In this document: positions 37,014 through 52,000 of the stretch, piece by piece
Layout: each line of letters starts with the position of its first letter
Numbering within the stretch: position 1 is the first letter of the stretch
From: Corbicula japonica
Lineage: Eukaryota; Mollusca; Bivalvia; Venerida; Cyrenidae
Assembly: GCA_038501625.1 (NCBI GenBank)
Contig: JAZAYU010000001.1
Coordinates: forward strand, 5,225,457 to 5,289,456
Length of the DNA stretch: 64,000 bases
Direction: 5' to 3'
Notes under the pieces: generated by a model
What the model was told of the DNA's origin: nothing
The model's input: only the letters and a program-made list of their open reading frames with translations
Databases searched by the model: none
Translations under genes and position numbers: made by a program

Positions 37014-40000
37014 CTGAAAGAGAAACAGAAACAACTGATCAGTAATAGTTCTGTACTGTACTTTAAATGGATTTCAAGCGGAACTTAGAACTAACAGCTA
37101 GCGTGACCCTCCAACATTTTTTCTTCTCCAACATTTTTTCTTACACTGTGAAAGAAAAAATGATCTATAACTATTTCCTCACAGGTTGTAGCAGTAATGT
37201 ATATACAATACATGATATTTAGGATCATCTTGCAGTTTCTGATAAAAACATTTGCTTTTGACGTATGGCTGGAATAAAAACTGCTCACAAATTATTGGAC
37301 AGAGAACAAGGTTTTCACATGTGAAGCCAATTACTGCAATTAGCATGCACATTTTGCCTAGTTGCTGCAAGAAGCCTCTGTCAATCACTTTGTTGTCAAT
37401 CATTTAAAAAGCTGCCCTGATACAGCCAAATCTTCTTAGTAGTTTGGTAAGAACTGAATACATGTATTTATAAGTGTTAAAATTAAAATTGAAATGACAA
37501 TTGTTTATGTTCTTTAAGATATGAAAACATTTGGAAAGTCTAACGTAAGCCCCTTTTGGCTTCACACTCATAAAAAACTGTTTTCCATGCCCTAATAAAA
37601 AGCAATTTAATCCTTAATAAAAGACAATTTAACCATGCGTCTTGTGTTTTTATTCTTCAAATTTGTAAAACAGCAAATTATACACATTTCAGGAGACATT
37701 AAAAGGCACAAGAAGATTTTTCTGACTGAAAATAAACTTAGATAACTACAGTTTCAAAGAAAGCAAACTGTACTCCATCCAGCATGGAGCTATATTATGT
37801 TTTTACAGACATTTCAACTCATTACCTGTTTTCTTTTCGGCCATTCCAATACAGTACACATTGAGCAAAGTGACGAGGTCATCATCATGTGTCTGTCCAA
37901 ACATGTCTTCTGGCCACATCAATCTATTAACAATGGAACATGATGGGTTTTAATAAAAGTAATTATGAGGTATTTGCAGAGGTGTCAATTATATCCGGGA
38001 GCCATGTACTACTATTATGGATTTGATAAACAGCCACATAAAAAGTAAGTTAAAAGGCATTTAAGTGCTGGCTGGTTATCGAAATGAGCCAAGATATTAT
38101 GCCCATAAACAATTTCCCAAGTTTCATAAGATTGGACAAAAACTGTGAGTTAGAGAGCAGACAAGGCAAATTTGACATTTTTTTTTAATAAAGGGCCATA
38201 ACTCGGCAGTGGCTGGAGCAATTTGGTTGGTTATTGAAATTGGCCAAAAATTATGCCCTTAAACATTTTATCAAATTTCATGAAGATCAGACAACAACTG
38301 TTTGAGTTAGAGAGCGGATATTGCTGTTGACATTGCCCGCTGCCTGCCCGCCTAGGTGATCCCCTGATCCTATTTGACTGGGGTATAAAAGCAAACAGCC
38401 ACACTCTGGTAAAATCAGTATCAGGAAAAATTCCTGTCTGATCATCTATGCAAGGTTGGAAGACAGGAGTAACTCTTTATGCCTCCCTTTTAACAGTTAT
38501 GATTAGAAATATTTATGATTGGAATTTATTTTAAGAGGTTCAGGTAAGATCACAAGAGTATGAACAATGACTACAGCTAGTTTTCTGGTTAGACAGTTAT
38601 GGTCTGTAACCAAAGAGGAACATTTCTCATGATAACTACAATGTGAATACCCACCTAAAGGATCTAACCAACTGTATGGCCTTTTGATACTGCTGGCTCT
38701 TCATGTAATCTGCAAGGCTGGAAAATGCCTCTGTTTTACTAACAGCCTTATGTGAATCCAAATTCAAGGGTGATGCCTGTCCATTCTCCAGCTCCTTGGT
38801 TGCTATCATTATCTCCCCTTTTATACTCTCCACCTGGGAAGAAAGGTCATTAACCTGAAAGAGAACAGAAAAATACAGTCAGTTGGTGCACCATGGAGAA
38901 ATTTCCTAATTTTAAGACATATCCAGGAATAAGTTCTAATACACGAGTTAAAACAAAATGTACATGTTTTCCAGGATAAAAGAAACAAAATAATGCATGT
39001 ATGACTAAAAGTAAAATGTGTGTGTCACAATAACAATGATTTAGCTATGTCTACATTTTAAATGCCTCAATTTGTTGAGTTTTTTTATTATATCAAAATG
39101 ACTGTCATATAAGCCACAAAGTTTGAAAAAATAGCAAGATTTTTAACATTTTTGTCTCTGAAAAAACATCTAGTGCAGAGAATGGTTTTACTTTTGCTTT
39201 AATGCATGGCTGATCTGAATCTAAACCGGTTACAATTAATAAAACCCATATGAATAAAAGGATTGAAGAAAGTGTCTAGATTCAAAGGAAAGTATCTATT
39301 TTATATAATAACCCTTTTCTCCTTATATGCATTTTATTGCATGTGTGATCAGTGTAGATCAAGATCAGCTGGCACAACCATGCCATCTATCAGTGTTATT
39401 TATTATATCAAACACTGTTTGCTCTTTGGTCAGATGTAAGCTGATAAATCAAAAAGCAAACAGTGAAGTTCCTAATAGGATGGGACAGATGTGCCAGCTG
39501 ATCTGGATCTACACTGTTTGCCCTTGCCATAAAGACATATATATGGAGAAAGGGTTAAAAAGCTTCAAAAGTCAAAAGGGTGTGTAAAGCCTCACCTGTG
39601 TGGTAGTTTGAACCATTCTAAAGCACTCTAACAACTTAATGTAGCTTTCAAACAACATCACTAACTGGAAGATCAGCTTGTACACTTTCTTACACAGGTC
39701 CAGTTTCTGAAAAAAAGAGCATAATAAATAAAGTTACATTACCACATTCCTGAAACACAAGAAAAGAATATACATGCATCACAGAAAAATGTGGCTTTTG
39801 TTTGTTTGATGTTGCTGTTTTTTATGATACATGTAGCAGTTTAGCCAAAATTGTCTTTCATTTTCTTTTTTTAAATATTTAACATGTCAATTTGACAAGT
39901 TATTTGAGAATGAGGATTTGCTGCAATTATACAAAACATAGATTAATCTCTTTTCAAACTGATATCTGTGACTGATTCCAAAACTATTATGATACATTCT

Positions 40001-43000
40001 TGAATCACAACAAAACCAAATATATGTAGTGCACAATGCCAGAGACCAAAATGTGCAGCATTTCGGGTAATGGCATGGGCAGCAAGAATTACTGCTGATC
40101 TGTTCAAATAAGTACATCAGAAGTATTATCAAAATAGATTTGGATTCACTGGATTTGGAATCTCAGTTTCTTGTTTCATGCTTCAAAGGAAAAACTTGGG
40201 GGATGCATCTTGTAAGAAGATTAATGTGTATTTTGTATATTCTGGTATCTGAAATACTTATCATAAAAATACACATATTCCCCTTCATAGGTATGCTCCT
40301 CACATAAATGATGTTTACCTTGTTAAAAGACTAAAATAAGCACTAATATATTGTTTACTTAACAATGTTAATGTTGAGCTAAAAACTTGTTCTTAAATGG
40401 AAGTTGCTACTGTTAAAAAAAAGAATGTTTGACAAAAGAGCTGAAATAGGCATAATCAATGTTTCAATATAACAGGTGCTGGTGTTTTAAATGTACAGTA
40501 GGAAGGCAACCAACCTGTTCATCACTACAGACCACAGTAAAGCTGCCCCCGTCACCTAGGGACTGTTGCTTGATGGACTCCTTTATCTCCTCCAGGCTCT
40601 GAAATAATCAACAAGTCAACTTATACTCTGCCACATATAAAGCTGGAGGCACTGAAATAATCAGCTAGTGAAAATATACTACATCATTAAAACTGAAGGC
40701 TCTAAAATGATCAGTATAATACAGTATTCCACAAATTAAACTTGGACGAAGTTAACTTTGCAGCTGGTTGGCTGAAATATACATTGTAGTCGCTTTTCAT
40801 GTGAGCCAATCACTAAGCCAGAACTTTGAGAATGGTCACAAATATAAGCTGGTCAGAACCAACTCTTCCTTAGATTAGTTCGGACCAATAATCAAACAGA
40901 TTTAATCCAGATCAGATTGCAGGGTTATCTACACTGGGAACTGTTTTGATTAAAAGCACACTTAAAAGGGAAGGGTTAAGAAACTCTAGCTTTTTTCATG
41001 TTTGTTTGGTAAAATTGTAACAATCTGAAAACCTTTGAAGAACTTAAATATTGTCAGTAGTTTAATTTTCCAAGCCAAATATACTTTTAAAATGCAAAAT
41101 AATATTTCAGCTACAATTATAAATTACAACATTTACACTACAATTTACTCTTACAGTTGGCTAATTAATGTATAATAAAAGTATTTCTTTAGACTGTTTC
41201 TATTTTATGTTCGAAAATATTTGTCTGGGGCTTGGCTACTTGTACAATGAAAGCTGCACACAAACTAGTAGACTGTGAATAATGTGACATTGTACAGGAC
41301 ACATATTTTATGAGTTGCTGTGTAAAATTGTGACATCAATCGCTTTGTCTTCGATGTGGCTGTTCGAAAAGAAATTCAAGAGGTTGTGGTATCAAAAATT
41401 CTCCTCATTCCTGTATTAAGAATTAAAAACTTTTAGGAATGTATAAAGTCTTCAATATATTTATCAATCTGTTATATCAACGAAACTCTCACTTGTTCAG
41501 CTTGGTCCTTTCTCATGCTGTACGTCTCAAAACATTCCTGTATCTCCAACAAGCAAAATTTGTGCCGGTCAACGACTTTACTGCCAATCAACTGAAATAA
41601 TAACATCATACAGGTTTGCAACAATTCAATTAAGTATTACTCTGTACATATTAATACTGGCCATGGATTAATTATGGCTTAATTGACAGTCAAAGGTGAA
41701 ATGTGCAAAAATTAATTCGCAACTAACATAAAAATTTCAATGTATCAAACCATGTCAAACAAAGCAAACTTATATTGTGAATAGTTTGATTTGTTGTCTT
41801 CGTGCAAATATTGAAAAGTAGGTCAGTTTTAATTTGGAAATAAGACATCCATTAATCTAGGTCAAAATAAACCTAATGAATCAAAAAGCAAACAGTGTAC
41901 ATGTCCATCCTAATCTGATGGCATGGATGTGCTGGCTGATCAGGATTTACACTGTTCTCATATGCAATAAAGAAATATATTTGGAGTAAAGTGTTAATTA
42001 TCCAGCTAGGATATTCCATGCATGGGGACAGCTGGTGACAGTTTGTGAGGAGTGATACCAGTATCATCTATACAGATTTTGGGGATCAGTACTTACCATA
42101 TCAGTCTCAATGAAGAAATACGGACACTCCAGATGGGCAAACATTGTGTCCAGTGTTGATAGTATCAACTGTTAAGGAAGCAAATCAATAAAACACACAA
42201 AATGCTGGGCACTTTCTAAAAACACATTTGCACCAAGCTTCAAGTTCTTAAGAATATTGAAGAATGTGCACTTACATGAATAAAGCTGTTACATGGGGTA
42301 GAAATTGCAGATTTTTTTCCAGAAAACAATTAACAATAGTCAAAACAGCAAGAAATGATTTGTTTTGAAAAAGTTTTTTACATTTATTTACCCATTTTTG
42401 TAATGAAACTAGACTGTGTCCACAGGACACTGATGCCCCCACTGCTGCAATAACATTTGTTACAAAATTTTGTACCAGGTATTAACAACATGTGGTGATC
42501 ATGATTAGTAAATGAGGAGTAAGTGCCACAAAATTTAATAACTAACATAAACAAAAGGCCATAACTGTGGTGAAAATTGTTGCAAGACAATGTCCTTTAC
42601 AACAATCTTCACATCATGTCTAATCATCTGTGCAAGTTTGAAAGAAATCAGCCAAATAGAAAATGTGAAGTTGATGCCACAAAATTTTGCAAGTGAAATA
42701 AACAAAGGGCCATATCTGTGGTAAAAATGGCAGCAGAAAAAAATCCTTTTTTATGATCATCTACCCAGCCATCTTGAACATGTGTGCAAGTTAGAAAAAA
42801 ATCTGTCCAAAAGTAAATGAGGAGTTGATGCCACAAGATATTATTACTGAAAAAAAACAAAGGGCCATAACTCTGGTAAAAATAGTCGCAGGAAAAAATC
42901 CTTTCTTCACGATCATCTACACATCCTGCTCCATCATCTGTGCATGTTTGCAAGGAATCTGCCCTGTAGTTTAGGAGGAGTTGATGCCACAAGATTTAAT

Positions 43001-46000
43001 TACTGTAATTAACAAAGGGCCATAACTCTGGTAAAAATGGTCGCAGGAAAAAATCCTTTCTTTACGATCATCTACACATCCTGCTTCATCATCTGTGCAA
43101 GTTCGCAAGAAATCTTCCTTATAGTTTTGGAGGAGTTGATGCCACAAGATTTAATTACTGAAATTAACAACGGGCCATAACTCTGGTAAAAATGGTCGCA
43201 GGAAAAAATCCTTTCTTTACGATCATCTACACATCCTGCTTCATCATCTGTGCAAGTTCGCAAGAAATCTGCCTTATAGATTTGGAGGAGTTGACGGCAC
43301 AAGATTTAATTAATGAAATTAACAAAGGGCCATAACTCTGGTAAAAATGGTCGCAGGAAGAAATCCTTTCTTCACGATTATCTACACATCCTGCTCCATT
43401 ATCTGTGCAAATTTGAAAGAAATCTGCCTTGTAGTTTAGGAGGAGTTGATGCCACAAGATTTAATAACTGAAATTAACAAAGGGCCATAACTCTGGTAAA
43501 AATGGTCGCAGGAAAAAATCCTTTCTTTAAGATCATCTACACATCCTGCTTGATCATCTGTGCAAGTTTGAAAGAAATCCGCCTTACAGTTTAGGAGGAG
43601 TTGACGCCACAAGATTTGGGGACGTACGGACGTACGTACGGATGGACGGACGGACGAGTGCAACTCTTTATGCCTCCCACTGTGTGGGGGCATAAAAAAG
43701 TTAGTTGTCTACTTAAATAAATTATTTCAGTTCAGCATAAATGAGGATGGGCACCCACATATTATTCTTTGAATGAATATGTGCATTAAGAGGCTGAAGT
43801 CCACAGTACCAATACATGTACATGTATAAGCAGTTGTTATTAACTAGAACTTGATAGACTATCTATGGCTTTAAAAAAGAAATGAAAAAAAACATTGATG
43901 TTAAGTAAACACAGATTTAGTTACATATTAATAGTTTGATAAAAAGGATATGCAGCCGTTCCCCGATATTTTTCAGCCCCTCAGTTTTGCCGATGTAGTA
44001 ACAAGCATCCTTAGTTAGTGTTCCCAGACGTCTTCTCAGCTCCTGTAATGTTTAAGTATCTTCATTAAATGTTAACATCATTTATTTATTTTCACAATGA
44101 GAATGAAACTTCCACTGAATGCCGTATATCATGGCTAGGGATTGTTTTATGCACATGATCCATTTGCAAAGAATCTACATCTACCTCCTTTTGCAGTAAA
44201 CAGATGAAAAGGCAAAAACCATTACAGGAAATAATATTGAGTCTGAAGTATTTTGCTTCCACATGGTTAAAACAGACAGAAAACTAGAATTATCACTGAA
44301 AGTGATTAAATACCCCCACATGTATGCTTGATAATTGAACTGGGAATGCTTCGAATCAATGGCATAATGTGCCCCACTTTCAATCCAAAGTGTCGTCTTC
44401 ACAGTAGCCACATATTCAGCAAGTTTCATCACAATATCTCATTCCTTCTAAATTTATTGAGCAGAAATGGTTTAAATATGTTAGTAACAGTGGCCTTTAT
44501 CTAGCTTTTATCTAAGAACTGTGTGCCAAACATTGTTTATGAGAAATCATCCAGAAACCATTTTTTTCTATTTTTAGTAACAGTGACCTTGACCCCATCA
44601 GGCCCAATTTCAATACCAAGTTTCGTCTTCACAGACACTACCTATATAGCAATTTTCATCACAATATCTCATTCTGAACCAAAGTTATTGAGCATACAGT
44701 TTATTTTCTATTTTTAGTAACAGTGACCTTGACCCCACAGGCCTTGAATCCCGAAAGTCATCTTCACAAAAACCATCAATACACCAAATTTCATTTAAGA
44801 ATCTCATTCCAAGCTATAGTTACTGAGTGGAAACGAAGTTTTGAAGTTTAAATAACAGTGACCTTGACCTTGAACCCACAGGCCCCAAAGTCAAACCTAA
44901 TCTTTATCTTGTTATGTTACATCTGTGTCCCAAAAAATAATTAAATCTATGAAGTATTTCATGAGTTATAGTCCAGAAACAATTTTTCTTTTTTAAGTTA
45001 CAGTGACCTTGACACTGACCCCTCAGGCCCCAAAGTCGAACTCGACCTGTATCTTCTGATATTACATATATGTACCAAAAAAGGATTTAATCTGTGAAGT
45101 TTTTCATGAGTTATTATCTGGAAACCCTTTTTCTATTTTTAGTAATACTGACCTTGACATTGACCCCACCAGCCCCAAAGTCGAACTCGACCTGTATCTT
45201 CTGATATTACATATATGTACCAAAAAAGGATTTAATCTGTGAAGTTTTTCATGAGTTATTATCCGGAAACCATTTTTCTATTTTTAGTAACAGTGACCTT
45301 GACACTGATCCCACCAGCCCCAAAATCGAACTTGACCTGTATCTTATGACGATATACCTGTGTACCAAAAATTATTTAATTCTGTCAAGCCTTTCATGAC
45401 TTATCATCTGGAAACGAAGAATCCGACCGACCGACAGACCGACCGACCGACAAGCTCACTCCTATATACCCCCTCAAACTTCGTTTGTGGGGGTATAATT
45501 ATATACAATATTCTGGCAAGAAAATTGGTAATGGTTTATTGTCTCTCAAAAAAACCCCCTTAAAATCAGGAAATAAAATTATAGCACTATAAAAACAATT
45601 GTAACTTTCAACATTGATTTCATCTTTTTCGCATGGAATATTTATGTTCTAAATGTTAATGTTATTCCATAAAAATGAAGGAATCATTCAGCAGCAAAAT
45701 ATGTACACTAGTCAAAAGTTCTAAGTGCACACTTGATAAATGTTGATTTTTCAAATTATTTGATTGAATCTTTCAAAATAGTGTAAATTACAATGAAGAA
45801 GAATCAATATTCTATTAAAGCACACCAAAAAATTTAAGTCTGCTTAACCAGATTAAAAAATAATAACATTTTAGTTCACTTGTACTCGGAGAGCAATTCT
45901 CAAGTTAATTATCATTGCATCGGCTATCATTTGTGATCGTTTTCTCATCTCTGTATAATTTAAATTTCATGTACAGTGGAAGGAAATACTGTAGTTCGCC

Positions 46001-49000
46001 ATTCCATTGCACTGAAATATCTTCCTGTAGCTTTGTAATGGTCTGCTGGGCACGACGAGCCAGCGCACTCTTCCATATTTTATCCATAACGTTTTTACAG
46101 GATTTCAAGGATAAAAAATACTATTTTTTTCACAGTGTTTTATGCCAACAGTTTTTGAATTTTCTAGCAGTTTGGGATGATGCAATTCACTATAATAGAT
46201 GTGTAACAGCCTTTTCGAACGAAAAAATGTATTCATTTCGATAAAATTGACCAGTTTTCGGACACGCTTTTAGACCAAATAAACGTCATTTTCGAATAAT
46301 TCGATTGTAAAGTTTATTGAATTTCTATAAATTTTAGTTTTAAATTTTTATTAATTGGACACTTATCCAACAAATGGTTCACTAATATTTTCGAGTTTAC
46401 GTTGTTTTACGTAAATATTTAATGACGTTATTGAGTAACATCAGCGTTCAACGTAAGCAACGTAATCAATCTAGAAAATAATATCGTTTGATTTTCTTCT
46501 TAAATTAATAAAATATGCAAAAATAAGGTATTTCTTTTGCATTTACGAAAACCGTCAATATTTTTTACAACAAATTTGAAGTTGTGCCAGTGAAAAGAAT
46601 TTTGACGGCAATGTCGTTGTCTGCTGACGTCAACCGTTCCATGGTTACGATTTGTTGGTGTGTTTTTCGTGTTTGTCTGGAGTCGGTGAACATGTGAAAA
46701 ACAAAAACGATTGTAAAAAAATAAATTTCGATTGCCGCACGGGAATTACGCATAAATAGCGTATGCCGACATGAATGACGTAATACATAAAACATATGCA
46801 CGGTTTTCAACAAAAATATTGTTGTTTGATCATAATGAACATTATGTCAAACTTGCATTCAATTAGAACAAGTTTACTTTGAGATATTCAAAATTGAAAA
46901 GTGTGCACTTAGAACTTTTGATGAGTGCACTTCAATAAAAGGGAATAAATTATAAGTTCTTAAATTTGCAGTCATATAGTGTTTGAAGAAAAAGTAGAAT
47001 GAATTCACGAAGATTTGTATGAATGAAATTCTGAATGTTTTTTGTTATGGCATTTTCCTGTTTTACAAAATTCAATTATCTAGGATAACTTCATAGTATT
47101 TCAATGTATTTTTAATGGTAAATACCGATAAAATCAACAAAAAATAGTGACCATTAATTATTAAGGAATTCCTAGTGATGGATACAGAAACATGAAATCA
47201 CAATTACCCTGTAGAGCCTGGGGAAAACCTGTGAGGTGTATACAGTGTTTGTCACCGACGACTCGGAGATGACCTTGGACACGTGTTGTTTCCACAACTC
47301 ATCGACCTCATCACTCTGGGTCATCAAGTGCATGAAGCTGAACAGGAAGTTTGGGAACGTGGCAGACGTCGCACTGGCACTCAATTCTCCCAAGTCTTGA
47401 TCATCACTGTCCACACTATCAATGCAAGAAATAAATTAATATTTGTTCCTTACTGATATTTTTGCATGCTGTACAATTCTGAACACCTAATTATTACAGT
47501 TCATTGAACAATATTTACATCCCACTTAAACTACAACTGGTGTTTTCTTTTTGTAAGTTTCAAAATTAGCACATTACACTATAGTCGATTTCAGAAGGGA
47601 AATAATCCAACAAATACCTTAATTTGTGTTATAGTTCTTGTGCACTGCACATTTTCCAATAATTGCTCTTTCTCAATATTCTTAATATCATTCATTTCCT
47701 TATCTTATTGCATTATTATTTTATATTCTTGATAAGCTTTAAAAAAACAAATTTAATTATGATACTTTAGATAGCATACATGCCAAGTCTCACGCCGTGA
47801 GGTAAAAACTCACGGAATTTCACCCACCCTCACGGTCTAACGGATAAAAACAAAAAACAAAAAACTCACGTATTTTTGTTAATTTCTCTTTAAAAAAATG
47901 TCATCTGCAGTGCACATTTCAATGTTTCCCATTTATCTAAAGCTACAAGAATAAATTTTATGCAACTCTAGACTTTCTTCATAAATGCCAAGTCAGTAAT
48001 TACATTTAGTGGATAACTAATGGCTTGAATAGTTTGAACTTTCAGTGGACATTTTTAAAATAAATGTGGCATACAGATTTTTGTCACAAATATTTTTTTT
48101 TAATTTAAAACAATGTGTTTAATTGTCTTGTTACTTCATTAAAGTAATGTAACTGACTGTTGACTTCACTTTTTATAAAAAAAAGGTAAAGGTACATAAG
48201 AACATTTAAAATATACCATGTTTCGACATGCTTTAGAAAATCTCACTTATTTTTGCTCAAATCTCACTTAAAAATGACACCAGTCTCACTTAATTTTTTT
48301 TCGATACCTGGCATGTATGAGATAGAGTTATGGTTCTTGTGCACTGCACATCCTCTGAAGACTAAGTTCATCCTCTGTCAGCAGACTTTAACAGATAATA
48401 TCTCAAATTGACCAAGAATGATAATGTCATAAGACTGAGTATGTCTTCGTCTAGTAGCCCTGAACTCTAAATTTACCAACAGTGATTCAGTGGGAGTGGT
48501 TAGTTCATGCTTTTCTAGCAGCCCTGGACACAGAATATCTAAAATTGACTTACAGTGATTCTGTCTGAGGGCTTAGCTCATCCTCTTCTAGAAGCCCTGG
48601 ATTCTGGATAACTATAACACTGCTAGCACAAGGTGTCAAGCTCCTCTGATGATACTCTTCAGGTGTTGAGGACACAGACTATTTAAATACAATTAAAATG
48701 GTCAAAGTTGCTACCATGTTAGTAAGACAAATGTTGTCAGTTAAGTAGATCGAGCTGTATAAAATATCATCTATTTCCTTTAATGCATTTACCAAACTCC
48801 AAACACAGAGCTTAATGCAATAGCATGTGGTTTAAAGAAGAGAACATCTGACAGAAGATACTTAATGATTTGTTTGGTGTAAAGGTTAATTATATTTCAG
48901 CACTTTTTTTTGTCAGCGGGTCACATAAATGCTTAGAAACCAAGATGATAATATGATTACCTCCCTTCCAGACCACAACTGAACAACATTATTACCTTCT

Positions 49001-52000
49001 CTACAGACCATAACAGAACAATATAATTACATCCCTTCCAGATAATAACAGAACAATATGATTACCTCCCTTCCTGACAATGTCTCTCTGTCCTCATTAA
49101 TATTCTCTGTGGAGACTCCATGACCAGGTATCTCAGTCAGTGGCAATTTACCAATCAAGTTAATATTAGGGGTGCTGCCATAATGTGCTGGGATTTGTCG
49201 AGGGTGCTCTGGATCTGGGGAGTCAGGGAACGAGTTCCGTCTGCTGCTGTCATTATAGAAGTAAGTGTCCTGTAACAGAAACATTAAGTATTAACTCAGC
49301 CTGATAAAGCTGGATAAACCTGCATTTTTGACCAGTACAGATCCTGAAACATTGCAGTCTGACCTGGGTAAAGCTCTATCACATTGTTGACATGGAAATC
49401 ATAGAACATTTGATGAAATTTGACAGGCCAATACATTTTTAAAAATCTTAGTGTGGTATGGAACACACATAAAAACATTTTAACCCCTGGATTAATGCAA
49501 TGGACTACACTATTAACTCTTGACTTGGTGGATTGGCTTATCTCCTGTATACAGCCAATGTACATTCATGCAGTCGGACCATGACCTTCTCGGTTCACTT
49601 CTGACTTTTTCCATTGTTTCTGACCACAAAGCAAATAGATCCAGGTCAGACAATGATTGTACAGATGATACATCAAGTGGCTTACAAGATCTAATATCTG
49701 CCATTGAAAATGAAGATCACTAGCAGAGACACCATAAAAAAGAAAATACTCTTATTATGAATAATAAATTCAAGTCTAGAACCAACTTTTTTTCTCACAT
49801 CCAAAGAAACTGATAATGAAATATGTAATGCCAATAAATAAAATTTCCTTTACCAGTTATCAACAATTGGTATCTTTTTAAGTCAGCATCTCACAAACAG
49901 AAAGGGGTGTAGGTTTAAATGTGTACAGTTAGACCTTAACAGATGAACATGGATTGGAACAGGAACAAACTTAGACTCTTTAACAGCAAATACACAGATT
50001 GAAAACTTTTGTTATGCGTACCTATAAGTTCCAACCTAATTCCAAACCTAACGGTCTAAATATGAAACTTAACAAGTCTAACATCTGTATGTCCACATCA
50101 TTGCTCTCTATTAAGAATGCATTTCTGAATCAGCAGCTTTTAACAATAAATGCGAGATGCTTTTGAGGTCTGGGCTGAAGGTTATAAAACTGAGCATGGA
50201 AACCAGTCTCAAATCTCAAGCATCTGATTGGCTGAAATGGCGACTGGTCACCATTTCAGCCAATCAGATGCTTGAGATTTGAGATTGGTTTCCATGCTCA
50301 GTTTTATAACCTTGGACACTGAATTAAACAGCAAATAAAACTAAGTCTTCTTTCTGATATAATAGGGTTGTTCCAAAGAACAAATTATCTCTGGAAAGTT
50401 GTATGAGGTCTTAGAATGTCTTACATTAGATGTATGAACCAGTTACATACATAGTTACATACATACATGTCACATTAATATCTACAGGAGCTCTGTGGTC
50501 CTCACCTTGCTAAAAATTCAATTTCTGTACACCAATCACTGAAGCTAATGATTTACTGGAAAACTGTATTAAAAGTTTTCTGTTTTAGAATGACTTAATA
50601 CAAATAAAATTTGTAAACTGAGCATGCATGTGTCCTGTGATTAATTATACCTAGATATTAAGGAAAAGTGCAGTGTCTTATTTGAGTTGTGACATGATAA
50701 CATGTGGTTTTAGGGTATGTTTAACATTTTTAGGATGAACATGTAATTCTTGTTTTGGGGTTTTATGTAAGCTAAAATACACATTGTGTGATATGGAGGC
50801 ATTGTGTGATATGAAGGTAAAGTAGAAAGCATCTTATCTATCTGAGCCATATCTTGATCAAGTTTGTCGTACAATATATACGCAAGGCATAAAGAAACAC
50901 AAGGTAAACTTTTAAGATTATTCCAATTTTTCACCCTATTCCACGCTTTCTCAAGAGACATCATTATGCAATCCTAATGTGCCATATTTGATACAGTATC
51001 AACTACACTGTAACCTAGAGAGTAAATGGCAGAGTTTCATTTTTTTTATCAACATCCTATCAATAAATTGAAAATATGTCACCCTGCGTTTCTTTATCCA
51101 TTGAGCTCATTTAGCACTTTAAAGTTTAAATTTGCATTTTGTTTTGGAAAGTTTTCTTTTTAACTAAATATGAATTTTTATGTACATTGAAAGCATATGT
51201 GCATAACTCATGACTTCGTTGGGACAACTTTTGTTAAAGACATGGCTCATATTCTGGAACTAAATGCTAAACTGTACAAGGTCATACTGAAATACAGAGG
51301 TCAATTTTGCATTTAATCCTGTAACTATCAAATACAGCTGTAAGTGGATGAAGCAACATGGTTAATACTAAACGTTATTTAAATTTTGTGTAATTATGAA
51401 CTTTAATGTTAACAAATTCATGGGTTATTAACCCATTCCTGTACAGACTCACCTTAATTGCCAGGGCGAACAGTTTAGATCCAGATCAGCCGGCACATCC
51501 GTGCCGTCTGATCAGGATCTAAACTGTTCGCTTTTTGATTCATTAGGTTATTTCTGACCAAAATGCGACCAGTGCAGATCCTGATCAGACGGCACGGATG
51601 TGCCGGCTGATCTTGATCTACACTGGTCGCACATGCGTAAAAATGCGTATCTATACAGGAAAGGGTTGAATACAATTCACTTACTCCAGTAGGGCTATGA
51701 TACTGCAATTTATCAAAATAACACTAAAAACTACACAGATGACAAAAACAACAATAACAACATGGTCTTCTGGCTGGAAAAAGAACCTTTTGACATTCTG
51801 TAAGACTTTTCTTTCATATGCTCAAAATTTAATAAGAAAGCCTCCTACTTTACTTAAAAATCTCAAAAAAGATATACCGATTAAACAACTATAATTTATA
51901 ATGTAAATTGGTACAATTTCAACCCCCCCCCCCAACATGATTTTAAGAATTTAAAAGATAATGAATATTAGATACAGCTGTAAATATTATAGAGAAATAT

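Noticed and set aside
36687..37088. 133-codon open frame on the plus strand
   Set aside because: It starts inside a MITE and runs antisense through the furry terminal exon, which has the right splice phase and recognisable sequence.
42648..43693. Minus-strand frames with [15 protein letters not shown] repeats
   Set aside because: Translations of the ~155-bp tandem array inside the furry intron.
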